Source: CAUPWF01 sp964369425
GTDB lineage: Bacteria > Bacillota > Clostridia > Lachnospirales > Lachnospiraceae
Length of the DNA: 64,000 nt
Direction of reading: 5' to 3'
Assembly: GCA_964369425.1 (NCBI GenBank)
Contig: CAYJGW010000006.1
Location: forward strand, 15,841-79,840
The position numbers were made by a program, and so were the translations under genes. The stretch's first letter is position 1. Every line of letters begins with the position of its first letter. The notes below the pieces were generated by a model. The model was not told the origin of the DNA. It was given only the letters and a program-made list of their open reading frames with translations, and made no database searches. Positions 1-9,983 of this stretch are shown here, one piece after another.

Positions 1-371
1 ACGGCGGAAACCCTTGGGATGAAAAGATAGAAAGCCAATTTTTGCAACTGATAGGAAAGCCACATATTGTAGGTGTGACGATATTAGGAGGGGAACCATT
101 AGACCCGCAAAATATCGATGAGGTCCATGAATTGGTAGGGAAGATTCGAGAAATGTATCCAAATAAGACGATATGGATATATACATCCTACCTATATGAG
201 GAATTATTGAGCGATCAAAGAGAGTTACTAGAAAAGATAGACGTATTAGTAGATGGCGAATTTATTGAAAATGAAAAAAGCATGAATCTGCAATTCAAAG
301 GAAGTCAAAACCAAAGAGTGATTCGTGTTAAGGAGTCGCTAAAAAAGGGGGAAGTATGTCTTTACAATTAG
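1..371 (+). CDS. nrdG: Anaerobic ribonucleotide reductase activating protein NrdG, 3' part
   Basis: The reading frame is open at the window edge (first full codon at base 3), so the N-terminus with the radical-SAM CxxxCxxC motif lies outside. What remains has the NrdG signatures GGEPL, the LVDG stretch and a GSQNQR motif near the C-terminus. NrdG is a small radical-SAM enzyme that uses S-adenosylmethionine to install the glycyl radical on the anaerobic ribonucleotide reductase NrdD, which would be expected just upstream. The last 16 bases overlap the start of addB. The internal TTG at 42 is simply an in-frame leucine codon, not a start. Confidence 0.9.
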   Translation, partial: GGNPWDEKIESQFLQLIGKPHIVGVTILGGEPLDPQNIDEVHELVGKIREMYPNKTIWIYTSYLYEELLSDQRELLEKIDVLVDGEFIENEKSMNLQFKGSQNQRVIRVKESLKKGEVCLYN

Positions 372-3300
372 TGTTAGGGAATGCAGGTGCAGGAAAAACA
401 CAGTATCTGTACGACACAATTATTCAGGAATCGATCAAAAATCCTCAAAAGAGATATTTAGTATTAGTACCAGAGCAGTTTACCATACAGACGCAGAGAG
501 AATTTGTACTCCGACATCCAAATAAAGGGATTATGAATATTGATGTATTGAGTTTTGGACGTCTTGCGCATCGCGTATTTGAAGAAATTGGGAAAACAAA
601 TAGTATTGTGCTAGATGATGAGGGAAAAAATTTAGTCTTACGTAAAATAGCAGGAGACTACGAAGCGGAGTTAAAAGTATTTGGTAAGAATTTAAAGAAA
701 TTAGGGTATATTAATGAGATAAAATCAGTGATTTCTGAGTTGTCACAATATGCTATAAGCATAGAAGATTTAGAAGCGTTTAAAGAGTCGCTTCCAGAGT
801 TTTCTATGCTTTCTTATAAGTTGGAAGATATTTATAAAGTGTATAAAGGGTTCAAAGAATATTTAGAAGGGAAATATATTACAGGTGAAGAGCTGTTAGA
901 GGTACTCAGTAGTGTGGTGGATACATCAGAAGTCATAAGAGGAAGTGTGATTGCCTTCGATGGCTTTACTGGTTTTACACCGATTCAGAATAAATTGTTA
1001 GGAAAATTATTTGCACTGAGTGAGAAAACTTATGTTACGGTTACGATAGACCATCGAGAATCCTATCAAGAGTATAATCATCCATATCAATTATTTGCAT
1101 TGAGTAAGGGGATGATTGCAAGTACACAGCAAATAGCAAAAGACTATCATATAAAGATTGATGATCCGATTATCTTAAATGGGGAAAGTGAAGGCCGCCA
1201 TAAAGACAAGAAGGCATTGCAATTTTTAGAAAAAAATCTATTCCGTTATTCAAATCAAGAGTATGAAGAATCTCAAGAAGAAATAGTGATCCGTAGAGGA
1301 AGGAACCCTTTAGAAGAATGTAAATTTATTGCAGAAGAGATACAGAGACTCATCCGATTAAAGGGGTATCGATATCGACAGGTAGGAATCATAGCTACAG
1401 ATATGGACGGATATGTCAATCACATCAAACGAGCGTTTGAGGAACATCAAATTCCATTATTTACAGATCAAAAAAGAAATATACTGATGAATGCATTTGT
1501 AGAGTATGTGCGTAGTCTGCTAGACATGGAGGTGGAAAGATATTCCATGCAGAGTGTGCTGCGTTTTTTAAAAGCTGGATATGCTCCATTTCACAGCGAA
1601 GAAATCGAAGATGTAGAGAATTATATGATAGCACTTGGTGTGAAAGGGTATAAAAAGTGGCAAGAGCCTTGGCTTAGAAAAAGCAAAAGAATGACAGAGA
1701 CGGATTTGGAAAAAGTGAACCATATTCGAGTCAAGTTCGTGGAACATATCGATGGCTTTCATATAGCTTTAAAGAGGCGTAAGAAAACGGTTCGAGATAT
1801 AGCAGTGGCCTTATATGAATTTCTTCAAGTCAATGGAATAGAGACTGTGATTGCAGAATATGTGAACAGATTTACAGAAGAAGGGTTATTGGCATTGGCA
1901 AAAGAGCATGAGCAAATCTACGCAGTGACAATGTCATTGTTAGATAAGTTCGTAGAATTGCTAGGAGATACAGTAGTGTCAGTGAAAGAGTTTAGCGAAC
2001 TTTTAGAGGCTGGATTCCAGGAATGTAAAATAGGAATTACTCCACCGAATGTGGATTCGGTAGTCTTGGGAGATTTGGAACGAAGCCGTTTTGATGAAAT
2101 CAAGGTTTTGTTTGTGTTAGGCGCAAATGACACGAATCTACCAGGGAAGATGAATGCAGGTGGATTACTAAGTGAAGGAGATCGGCAACGATTTAAAGAA
2201 GGGAAGCTAAATCTAAAGCCAGGTATCAAGGAAGAGCTGTATATTCAAAAGTTTTATTTATATTTGAATTTATTAAAACCAACAAATCAACTTTATTTAT
2301 CTTATGCAAAGACAAATAATCAGGGAAAAAGCATCCGACCTGCATATTTGATTAATGAAGTGACCAAAATGTATTCTAGTATCCAAATTCAGGACATAGA
2401 GTTTGGTGTAGAAATGCGAGAATTTACCAACCAGTCTGCAATGGAGCTGTTTATCTGTGGATTGCACAATAGAGAGGATAGAAGACAGATAGAATGGCAG
2501 GCACTGTACAAAGCTTATACAGAAGACGAGACGTGGAGAGAGATGGCAAAAATTGTATGTGAAGCAAATCGCTATAAAAATCACCGAAATTATTTGTCGC
2601 AAGAGACAAGTGAAGCGTTGTATGGGAAAGAGCTGTTAAACAGTGTTAGCAGGCTAGAGGGGTTTGCAAGATGCCCTTTCGCACATTTTATGACCTATGG
2701 ATTGGGGATACAGGAAAGGGAAGTATTTGAATTTGAACCGATGGACATGGGGAATGTATTCCATGATGCATTGGAAAGATATGGGATTGAGTTGCAACAG
2801 GCAGGAGAGCAATGGAACGAGATAGAGGAAGAGAAGCAGGAAGCATTAATTAATCGTGTAGTAGATGAATGTATCACAGATTATGGGAATTCGGTATTGT
2901 ACCAAAATGCAAGAGAAACTTATACTATCGACAGAATAAAGCGATTGTTAAAGCGAAGTATCTGGGCGATTACAAAGCAGTTGAGTTATGGTGCATTCGT
3001 ACCTAGTGCATATGAGATGACTTTTGGAAGTCATTCGAACCTTCAGACTACCAAAATACAGTTAACAGATGAAAAATCAATGAGGCTAAGAGGGAAAATA
3101 GATCGAATTGATTTATGCGAGACAGATGAGCGGATCTATGTGAAAGTTGTAGATTACAAGAGTGGATATCAAAAGATGGATTTTGTGGATATGTATCATG
3201 GTTTACAATTGCAACTTTTTGTATACATGAATGCAGCAGTGGAACAAGAAGCACTTAAAAATAAGCAGAAAAAAGTTGTGCCAGGAGGTGTGTTTTATTT

Positions 3301-3757
3301 TCGTATTGATGACCCAATTGTAGAGACTTATGATGAAGGAAAAGTTGAAACTGGAATGTTGGAGGCATTGATGCTAGATGGGGTTGTGAACAGTGGTGCA
3401 GAAGCAATAGATGCTTTTGATAAAGAGTTGGATAAAAAATCATATGCGATTCCAGTTACGAAAAATAAAGATGGTAGTCTCTCGAAATATTCAAAGGCAA
3501 TATCAGAAGAATTGTTTCAGACTTTTTCGGAATTTACGAGTAAGAGAGTAAAGGAAATTGGGCAAGAGATTGTGGAAGGTAATGTGGAGGTCAAACCTTA
3601 TAAAAAGGATAGTGAAACCGCATGTGAGTACTGCAAATATAGGAATATCTGTAGGTTTGATGCGAAGGTTTTAGGGGATTGTTATCGTGTGATAAAAAAA
3701 GAAAGTAAGGAACAAGCGATAGAACGAATCGTTGAGGAGATGAATGATGGGTGTTAA
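356..3757 (+). CDS. addB: ATP-dependent helicase/nuclease subunit B (AddB)
   Basis: AddB of the AddAB (RexBA) complex, the Firmicutes counterpart of RecBCD, which resects double-strand breaks and is steered by Chi. At 1133 aa it is of normal length. Visible features are a Walker A motif GNAGAGKT at residues 8-15, a RecB-family nuclease motif VVDYKSG near residue 932, and the four cysteines of the AddB iron-sulfur nuclease domain: one in FARCPF near residue 773 and three in CEYCKYRNIC near residues 1090-1099. The ATG at 356 follows a purine-rich AGGGGG ribosome site and overlaps nrdG; the stop overlaps the addA start, so the genes are probably translationally coupled. Confidence 0.96.
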   Translation: MSLQLVLGNAGAGKTQYLYDTIIQESIKNPQKRYLVLVPEQFTIQTQREFVLRHPNKGIMNIDVLSFGRLAHRVFEEIGKTNSIVLDDEGKNLVLRKIAGDYEAELKVFGKNLKKLGYINEIKSVISELSQYAISIEDLEAFKESLPEFSMLSYKLEDIYKVYKGFKEYLEGKYITGEELLEVLSSVVDTSEVIRGSVIAFDGFTGFTPIQNKLLGKLFALSEKTYVTVTIDHRESYQEYNHPYQLFALSKGMIASTQQIAKDYHIKIDDPIILNGESEGRHKDKKALQFLEKNLFRYSNQEYEESQEEIVIRRGRNPLEECKFIAEEIQRLIRLKGYRYRQVGIIATDMDGYVNHIKRAFEEHQIPLFTDQKRNILMNAFVEYVRSLLDMEVERYSMQSVLRFLKAGYAPFHSEEIEDVENYMIALGVKGYKKWQEPWLRKSKRMTETDLEKVNHIRVKFVEHIDGFHIALKRRKKTVRDIAVALYEFLQVNGIETVIAEYVNRFTEEGLLALAKEHEQIYAVTMSLLDKFVELLGDTVVSVKEFSELLEAGFQECKIGITPPNVDSVVLGDLERSRFDEIKVLFVLGANDTNLPGKMNAGGLLSEGDRQRFKEGKLNLKPGIKEELYIQKFYLYLNLLKPTNQLYLSYAKTNNQGKSIRPAYLINEVTKMYSSIQIQDIEFGVEMREFTNQSAMELFICGLHNREDRRQIEWQALYKAYTEDETWREMAKIVCEANRYKNHRNYLSQETSEALYGKELLNSVSRLEGFARCPFAHFMTYGLGIQEREVFEFEPMDMGNVFHDALERYGIELQQAGEQWNEIEEEKQEALINRVVDECITDYGNSVLYQNARETYTIDRIKRLLKRSIWAITKQLSYGAFVPSAYEMTFGSHSNLQTTKIQLTDEKSMRLRGKIDRIDLCETDERIYVKVVDYKSGYQKMDFVDMYHGLQLQLFVYMNAAVEQEALKNKQKKVVPGGVFYFRIDDPIVETYDEGKVETGMLEALMLDGVVNSGAEAIDAFDKELDKKSYAIPVTKNKDGSLSKYSKAISEELFQTFSEFTSKRVKEIGQEIVEGNVEVKPYKKDSETACEYCKYRNICRFDAKVLGDCYRVIKKESKEQAIERIVEEMNDGC

Positions 3758-6700
3758 ATGGACAACGGAACAACAAAAGGTAATATCCTTGCGAGATAGT
3801 AATATATTGGTATCTGCAGCGGCTGGCTCTGGAAAGACAGCCGTATTAGTTGAGCGAATTATTACAAGGTTGACAAAAGATAAAACGCCATTAAATGTGG
3901 ATGAATTGTTAATCGTTACATTTACGGAGGCGGCTGCATCAGAGATGAGAGAGCGAATTTTGGCAGCGATAGAAAAGGCGCTTATAGCAGAACCTCAAAA
4001 TGAACATTTACAAAAGCAAGCAACATTGATTCATTCTGCGTCCATCACCACAATTCATAGTTTTTGCCTATCTGTAATACGTGAATATTTTCATGTGATT
4101 GATTTAGATCCAGGGTTTCGAATCGGAGATGAGGGAGAACTAAAGCTTTTAAAGCAAGAGGTAATCGAAAATTTAATTATTAATGAGTACGAAAATGCCA
4201 AACCAGAATTTCTTCATTTTGTGGAATGCATGGCGCCTGGAAAGCATGATAAAAATCTAGAAGAGATAATCTTAAAAATTTATGAATTTTCTAGGAGTTA
4301 TCCAATTCCGAAAATATGGCTTCAAGAGTGTGTGAAGAATTATAGTATTGAAACACTAGAAGAATTAGAGGAGTCTATATTTGCAAAGATTATTAAAGAG
4401 GATACCAAACGAATTATAGAGGATTTGAAAGGGTGTTTACAACAAGCAATTGCTGTGTGCAATGAAGCTGATGGACCATTAGCATACGAAAAAACACTGC
4501 AATCAGATCAAGTGAATTTAGAGAGCATAGAAGGTTCTAGTAGTTACCAAGAATTATGTCGAGCATTTGCTTTAATATCATGGAGTCGATTAGCTCCAAA
4601 TAAAGATAAGACCAATGATCCTGATAAAGTGGAGTACGTAAAAAGTATTAGAGAGATGATAAAAGATAGTGTGAAGTCATTAAAGGAACAGTATTTTGCA
4701 GTATCAGTAGAGCAAGTGCTAAAAGACATTCAAGATGCAAAGCAAGTAGTTCAAATTTTAGTGGATTTAGTGAATCGATTTTCTAGCGAATACCGCAAAG
4801 AAAAGACGAAAAAAAACTTGATTGACTACGGAGATATGGAACATTTTGCACTTCAAATATTGACAGAGGAGCAAGAGGGAGAATTGGTTCCTTCTGCAAT
4901 TGCAAAAGCGTATCAAGAAAAATTTGGAGAGATTATGATTGATGAGTATCAAGACAGCAACTTGATACAAGAGGCTATCTTGACTAGCGTATCCAAAGTG
5001 AATCAGGGAATCTACAATGTTTTTATGGTAGGAGATGTAAAACAGAGCATCTATAGTTTTCGTTTATCAAGACCGGAATTGTTTATGGAAAAGTTTCACT
5101 CTTATTCTACAACAGCAGGAGAAAGACAAAGAATTGATTTGCACAAAAATTTTCGAAGTCGCGGCGAAGTATTAGACAGCACCAACTATATATTTTATAA
5201 AATTATGCAGGAACAATTAGGCGGGATAGCATACGACAAGGATGCAGCACTTTATGTAGGGGCAGACTATGAGACCAAGGGTGGAAATGAGGCGGAAATC
5301 TTGGTTTTTAATGGTGCGATGGAAAAGGATGCATTAGAAGAAGAGGATACAGATCGAGAATTAGAGGCGAGAGCGGTTGCTAGAAGAATCAAAGAATTAA
5401 TAAAAAATCATACAGTTCTTGATAAGCAGACAGGTGAATACCGTACAGTGCGTTATAGTGACATTGTGTTGCTGACTCGTAGTATGAAAGGCTGGAGTGA
5501 TGTATTTTCTTCCGTATTGAATGATGAAGGAATACCTACAAATGTAACAAGCAAAGAAGGGTATTTCTCCACGTGGGAAATTGGACTTTTACTAGATTAC
5601 TTAAGGGTGATTGACAATAAAAGGCAAGACATACCATTGACGACAATACTGCGTTCACCAATCGGAAAGTTGACAGATGAAGAATTGGCTAAAATACGCA
5701 GTTGCAATAAAGAACTTTCATTTTATCAAGGTGTGCTACAGTATGCAAAAGATGAAGCACTGGAGGATGAAACTAAGGAAAAATTGAATCGATGTTTGAA
5801 TCAAATTCATGGGTTTCGTCAAAAGGCACCTCACACACCTATTCATGAACTTTTATGGGAAATTTTAAGAGAGACAGGATTAGAGCATTATATTTATGGA
5901 ATGCCAGGAGGACAGCAGAGAAAAGCCAATGTAGAAATGTTGATAGAAAAAGCGATGGACTTTGAACGAAGTAGCTACAAAGGAATGTTTCACTTTATTC
6001 GCTATATTGAGCAGCTACATAAATATGAAGTGGATTTTGGGGAAGCTAGTATCACAGATGAGAAGGACGATACCGTAAGAATTATGAGTATTCATAAGAG
6101 TAAAGGATTAGAGTTCCCTGTTGTCTTTGTGATCGGAATGGGGAAAGGGTTCAATGCACAAGATACAAAAAGTAAAGTGGTTACGCATCCCATACTTGGT
6201 CTTGGGATTGATACAGTAGATCCAGTTAAGCGAACGAAAGCGAAAGGCTTGATGAAAAAAGTTATACAGCGTCAGTTGACTCTAGATATGTTGGGAGAAG
6301 AATTGCGGGTGCTTTATGTCGCTATGACAAGGGCAAAAGAAAAGTTAATACTGACAGGAAAAGTGAAAGACTACGAAAAGATGAGACAAGGGTTAGAATT
6401 GCAGCCAATTCAAGGAGATATACCATTGAATTATTCTGAGGTAGCAAAAGCGAGAAGCTACTATGATTGGATACTGCCTTGTGTATTGAAAAATCCTCTG
6501 CAGAGGCCATCTTATATTAAGGTGAGAGAAATTCTGGAAGACGAATTGATAAGAGCCGATGTTCAAGAAGAAGTGGAAGAGGTGTTTGATTATTTAGAAC
6601 TACAACAATTGCAGACACAATCTTTTGAAGAAGTACCTTATTATCAAATGTTAAAACAACAGTTATCCTACACCTATCCATATGAAAAAGAAGGTGAATT

Positions 6701-7328
6701 CACCCTGAAATTTACGGTATCTGAACTAAAGAAGAGATATGTCGAAGAAGATGGGCAACCCTTGATAGAACCAGAGGTAACAAAGGTTCCAAACTTTATT
6801 CAAGAACAAAGTATGAAGGAGAATAAAGGGGCGATACGAGGGACAGCATATCATAGGGTAATGGAATGTATTGATTTTAAGAGAGAGTATGAACCACAAG
6901 ACGTGAAAGCGCATATAGAGCAAATGGTGAAAGAGGGAAAGATAGAGGGCGAGATAGCGTCAGCAATCAATCCGGACGATGTATATCTGTTTTTACAAAG
7001 TGACATAGGAAAGCGCATGCGAGAAGCAGATTTAAGAGGAAAGTTATTTAAGGAGCAACCATTTGTAATCGGTATCCCTGCGATGGAGATTTATGGAGTA
7101 GATAGTGAGGAGATCATATTGATTCAAGGTGTAATTGATGTATATTTTGAAGAAGATGGGAAAAATGTGCTATTGGATTATAAGACAGATAAGGTTAAGA
7201 CAGCACAGAAGTTGAGAGAGAAGTACGCGGTACAACTTGACTATTACGGTCGAGCATTGGAACAACTAACAGGGTATAAGACTAATGAAAAAATCATCTA
7301 TTCATTTACATTGCAATGCGTGATATAA
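3744..7328 (+). CDS. addA: ATP-dependent helicase/nuclease subunit A (AddA)
   Basis: UvrD-type superfamily 1 helicase fused to a C-terminal RecB-family nuclease, 1194 aa, the catalytic partner of AddB in recombinational repair. The Walker A motif AAAGSGKT lies near residues 25-32, helicase motifs such as DEYQD and the HKSKGLEF stretch follow in order, and the nuclease motif LLDYKTD sits near residue 1144. The start at 3744 lies 14 bases inside addB; the second codon is also ATG (3747), so either could be used. Gene order addB-addA is the usual one in Firmicutes. Confidence 0.97.
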   Translation: MMGVKWTTEQQKVISLRDSNILVSAAAGSGKTAVLVERIITRLTKDKTPLNVDELLIVTFTEAAASEMRERILAAIEKALIAEPQNEHLQKQATLIHSASITTIHSFCLSVIREYFHVIDLDPGFRIGDEGELKLLKQEVIENLIINEYENAKPEFLHFVECMAPGKHDKNLEEIILKIYEFSRSYPIPKIWLQECVKNYSIETLEELEESIFAKIIKEDTKRIIEDLKGCLQQAIAVCNEADGPLAYEKTLQSDQVNLESIEGSSSYQELCRAFALISWSRLAPNKDKTNDPDKVEYVKSIREMIKDSVKSLKEQYFAVSVEQVLKDIQDAKQVVQILVDLVNRFSSEYRKEKTKKNLIDYGDMEHFALQILTEEQEGELVPSAIAKAYQEKFGEIMIDEYQDSNLIQEAILTSVSKVNQGIYNVFMVGDVKQSIYSFRLSRPELFMEKFHSYSTTAGERQRIDLHKNFRSRGEVLDSTNYIFYKIMQEQLGGIAYDKDAALYVGADYETKGGNEAEILVFNGAMEKDALEEEDTDRELEARAVARRIKELIKNHTVLDKQTGEYRTVRYSDIVLLTRSMKGWSDVFSSVLNDEGIPTNVTSKEGYFSTWEIGLLLDYLRVIDNKRQDIPLTTILRSPIGKLTDEELAKIRSCNKELSFYQGVLQYAKDEALEDETKEKLNRCLNQIHGFRQKAPHTPIHELLWEILRETGLEHYIYGMPGGQQRKANVEMLIEKAMDFERSSYKGMFHFIRYIEQLHKYEVDFGEASITDEKDDTVRIMSIHKSKGLEFPVVFVIGMGKGFNAQDTKSKVVTHPILGLGIDTVDPVKRTKAKGLMKKVIQRQLTLDMLGEELRVLYVAMTRAKEKLILTGKVKDYEKMRQGLELQPIQGDIPLNYSEVAKARSYYDWILPCVLKNPLQRPSYIKVREILEDELIRADVQEEVEEVFDYLELQQLQTQSFEEVPYYQMLKQQLSYTYPYEKEGEFTLKFTVSELKKRYVEEDGQPLIEPEVTKVPNFIQEQSMKENKGAIRGTAYHRVMECIDFKREYEPQDVKAHIEQMVKEGKIEGEIASAINPDDVYLFLQSDIGKRMREADLRGKLFKEQPFVIGIPAMEIYGVDSEEIILIQGVIDVYFEEDGKNVLLDYKTDKVKTAQKLREKYAVQLDYYGRALEQLTGYKTNEKIIYSFTLQCVI

Positions 7329-7362
7329 TTTTAGAAAGAATGTAAAATAAGGAGCGGACGAG

Positions 7363-8556
7363 ATGTTAAAAGGAAAAACTATAGTCCTTGGAATTACAGG
7401 AGGAATTGCAGCATATAAAATAGCAACGTTAGCAAGTTTGCTTGTAAAGCAACATGCCAACGTGCATGTGATTATGACGGAGAATGCACAAAAATTTATC
7501 ACACCATATACGTTTGATGCGCTGACCCACAATCGTACGGTGACAGAGACGTTTGACCGAAGTCATGCCTTTGAGGTGGAGCATGTAGAGCTTGCAAAAA
7601 AGGCGGATTTGATACTGGTAGCACCAGCAACTGCTAATGTAATTGGGAAAATGGTCAATGGAATTGCAGATGATATGCTTACAACTACAATTTTAGCAGC
7701 TAGATGTAAAGTGCTTGTGGCACCAGCGATGAATACAGGAATGTATGAAAATCCAATTGTCCAAGATAATTTGGAAAAATTAAAATCGTATGGTATGGGA
7801 ATGATTTCGCCAAATGAAGGAAATTTGGCATGTGGTGATGTGGGAATGGGAAAAATGGAAGAACCAGAAGCCTTATTGGAACATATCATACAAGAGGTTG
7901 CATACCAAAAGGATATGGAAGGGCTTCGAGTGTTGGTCACAGCAGGGGCAACAAGAGAGAGTTTGGATCCAGTGCGATTTATTACCAATCATTCAACGGG
8001 GAAGATGGGATATTCATTAGCAAGAGCTTGTCAGCTTCGTGGAGCAGAGGTGACATTGATTACAGGCGTAACGAACTTAAAAAAACCCTTAGGCGTAACA
8101 GTTATCGATATAGTGACGGCAGCAGATATGTATGAAGCAGTGAATAGCCGGTTAGAAAATCAAGATATTGTTATAAAATCTGCAGCGGTGGCAGATTATA
8201 GACCGGCAGAGATTCATGAAAACAAATTGAAGAAATCGACAGAAGAAATGCACCTTAAGATGGAGCGTACAAAAGATATCTTAAAGTCTATTGGGGAGCA
8301 AAAAACAAAAGGGCAGTATATCTGTGGATTTTCGATGGAGACAGAAGAATTAATTGCAAATTCTAGGAAAAAATTACAAGCCAAAAATTTGGATATGATT
8401 ATTGCGAATAATCTAAAAGTAGAAGGAGCAGGATTTGGGGTAGACACAAATGTGGTAACCGTCATCACTAAGACTGGAGATATCACCTTGCCACTGATGA
8501 GTAAGGAAAAGATTGCATTTTTAATCTTAAATGAAATTTTAAGTGAGAGAAAATAA
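7363..8556 (+). CDS. coaBC: Bifunctional phosphopantothenoylcysteine decarboxylase / phosphopantothenate-cysteine ligase
   Basis: CoaBC carries out two steps of coenzyme A synthesis: CTP-dependent joining of cysteine to 4'-phosphopantothenate (CoaB, C-terminal half) and FMN-dependent decarboxylation (CoaC, N-terminal half). The 397-aa length is standard. The CoaC half shows the substrate-binding motif PAMNTGMYENP near residues 122-132 and the flap cysteine in LACGD near residue 157. The CoaB half begins with RVLVTAGATRE and carries the NHSTGKMGY motif. AAGGAG at 7350-7355 gives a clear ribosome site 7 bases before the ATG. A 34-base gap separates it from addA, so cotranscription is plausible. 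Confidence 0.96.
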   Translation: MLKGKTIVLGITGGIAAYKIATLASLLVKQHANVHVIMTENAQKFITPYTFDALTHNRTVTETFDRSHAFEVEHVELAKKADLILVAPATANVIGKMVNGIADDMLTTTILAARCKVLVAPAMNTGMYENPIVQDNLEKLKSYGMGMISPNEGNLACGDVGMGKMEEPEALLEHIIQEVAYQKDMEGLRVLVTAGATRESLDPVRFITNHSTGKMGYSLARACQLRGAEVTLITGVTNLKKPLGVTVIDIVTAADMYEAVNSRLENQDIVIKSAAVADYRPAEIHENKLKKSTEEMHLKMERTKDILKSIGEQKTKGQYICGFSMETEELIANSRKKLQAKNLDMIIANNLKVEGAGFGVDTNVVTVITKTGDITLPLMSKEKIAFLILNEILSERK

Positions 8557-8558
8557 AA

Positions 8559-8584
8559 TAGTTCAGCCGATATAGGCTGAACTA
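8559..8584. terminator. Bidirectional terminator between coaBC and the zinc-ribbon gene
   Basis: A perfect 10-bp stem (TAGTTCAGCC, 6-base loop, GGCTGAACTA) sits exactly between two convergent genes. On the minus strand it is followed by TATTTTATTTT; on the plus strand the following tract is only moderately T-rich. Confidence 0.75.
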
Positions 8585-8587
8585 TGA

Positions 8588-8989
8588 TTAACTTTTCTTA
8601 ATGAAATCTGTATGACACGCTGGACAGTGGATGCTAATGCGTCCCTTGCCTCGTGGAATACGGATTTTTTGTTTGCAAGAAGGACATTTATAGATATGAT
8701 TCACTTTTCTATCAAGTAACTTATGTTGTAAAACGGAGAAATCTTTTCTGATTTTAGCCGTATCTTGGAGAAATTTTTGGTTTTCAGAGGCGCGTTTATA
8801 GATATTTCTAGAGAACATTCTATAATTGCCGTAGATAATTAATGCTAGTGCAGCAATTGTCAAGACAATAGCATCTATGAATAGATTAAAGGTTGCGAGA
8901 ATGATAGCACCCCATAAAATGGCACGTGACAGTGAATCAGCTCCATATCGACCACGCATGAATAGCATGATTTTTTCTTTTATATCCAT
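8588..8989 (-). CDS. Small membrane protein with C-terminal zinc ribbon, function unknown
   Basis: A 133-aa protein. Residues about 22-53 form one or two hydrophobic membrane segments; a basic, probably helical linker follows; the C-terminus carries CPSCKQKIRIPRGKG and later CPAC, i.e. two CxxC knuckles about 20 residues apart, a typical zinc ribbon. The ribbon faces the cytosol if the positive-inside rule holds for the basic linker. It resembles short zinc-ribbon membrane proteins found in many Lachnospiraceae, but no function is known to me. It is transcribed alone, convergent with coaBC and divergent from the exporter genes. The AT-rich upstream region holds a weak candidate promoter. Confidence 0.7.
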   Translation of the reverse strand: MDIKEKIMLFMRGRYGADSLSRAILWGAIILATFNLFIDAIVLTIAALALIIYGNYRMFSRNIYKRASENQKFLQDTAKIRKDFSVLQHKLLDRKVNHIYKCPSCKQKIRIPRGKGRISIHCPACHTDFIKKS

Positions 8990-9106
8990 ATAAACTTCCT
9001 CATTCTTTCTTTTTTAGTAAAAAAAGAATAACACATTAGACAAAAAAAGTGTTGTTTTTTTGCAAAAGTTAACATATGATATGAAATTTTAACAATTTCT
9101 TATTTC

Positions 9107-9148
9107 CGTTAAATTTAACGTTGCAACGAGTGAAAGTAGTGATATAAT
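9107..9148 (+). promoter_or_regulatory. Promoter of the exporter pair with overlapping palindromes
   Basis: A -35 box TTGCAA (9121-9126) and a -10 box TATAAT (9143-9148) are separated by 16 bases. Directly upstream is the perfect 14-bp palindrome CGTTAAATTTAACG (9107-9120), and a second perfect palindrome CGTTGCAACG (9119-9128) covers the -35 box. The palindromes share one CG and look like an operator; no regulator is encoded next to them. Confidence 0.65.
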
Positions 9149-9182
9149 GGAAATCAAAATGTAGTGTAGTGAGGTGTTGTGT

Positions 9183-9983
9183 ATGGAACATCATGAAAAT
9201 ATAAATAAACAAGAAATTCTTGAATTTGCAGTGGAGTGTGGGAGAATGCTCCTACAAAATGGAGCTGAGATTTTCAGAGTAGAAGAAACCATAGAGTTGA
9301 TTTGTGCTCATTACGATATAGAAGACATCAATACCTTTGTTCTGTCAAATGGAATATTTGTAACGGCGAAAAAGGGAACGGATGATATGTACGCAAAAGT
9401 GACTCATGTTCCACTTAGAAGTGCACATTTAGGTCGTGTAGATGCAATTAATGATTTGTCTAGAAGAATTTGTGGTGGGCAGATTTCCCTGGAGGATGCG
9501 GCGATTCACCTTGAAGATATTGAAAAAATGCCAGAGTTTAGTAATGCTTTGTTAATAGCGGCTTCTGGATTTGGTAGTGCAAGCTTTTGTTACCTTATGG
9601 GGGGAACAGTGTTAGATAGCATATTTACCTTGGCAATTGGTGGGCTGTTATATGTGTTGTTAATCAAAGCAAAGAAATGGAAGTGGCCAAAGATGATTAC
9701 CAATATAGCAGGTGGTGCATTTATCACCTTATTTGCAGTATTGATGTATGATTTTGCAGGACATAGTTTACCGATTACCTTGGACAAGATGATTGTGGGC
9801 TCTATTTTACCGATGGTTCCAGGGGTAGGATTTGTGAACTCCATCCGAGATATTGCCAATAGTGATTTTCTTTCTGGAACAGTAAGGATGATCGATACAC
9901 TTTTGTCATTTGTCTATATAGCAATTGGAGTTGGATTTGTGCTGATAACTTATGCAGATGATTTTGGAGGTGTAATCATATGA
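9183..9983 (+). CDS. Threonine/serine exporter family protein, ThrE N-terminal-type subunit
   Basis: A 266-aa member of the ThrE/YjjP family (formerly DUF1212). An N-terminal soluble domain of about 110 residues precedes several hydrophobic segments; the motif PMVPGVGFVNSIRD near the C-terminus is typical. In Corynebacterium ThrE both halves are one protein; in many Firmicutes and in E. coli YjjP/YjjB they are separate, as here. The ATG at 9183 is preferred over the in-frame GTG at 9174 because GAGG at 9171-9174 is a well-placed ribosome site. It overlaps the next gene by ATGA. Family members export threonine, serine or succinate, so the substrate here is not fixed. Confidence 0.85.
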   Translation: MEHHENINKQEILEFAVECGRMLLQNGAEIFRVEETIELICAHYDIEDINTFVLSNGIFVTAKKGTDDMYAKVTHVPLRSAHLGRVDAINDLSRRICGGQISLEDAAIHLEDIEKMPEFSNALLIAASGFGSASFCYLMGGTVLDSIFTLAIGGLLYVLLIKAKKWKWPKMITNIAGGAFITLFAVLMYDFAGHSLPITLDKMIVGSILPMVPGVGFVNSIRDIANSDFLSGTVRMIDTLLSFVYIAIGVGFVLITYADDFGGVII

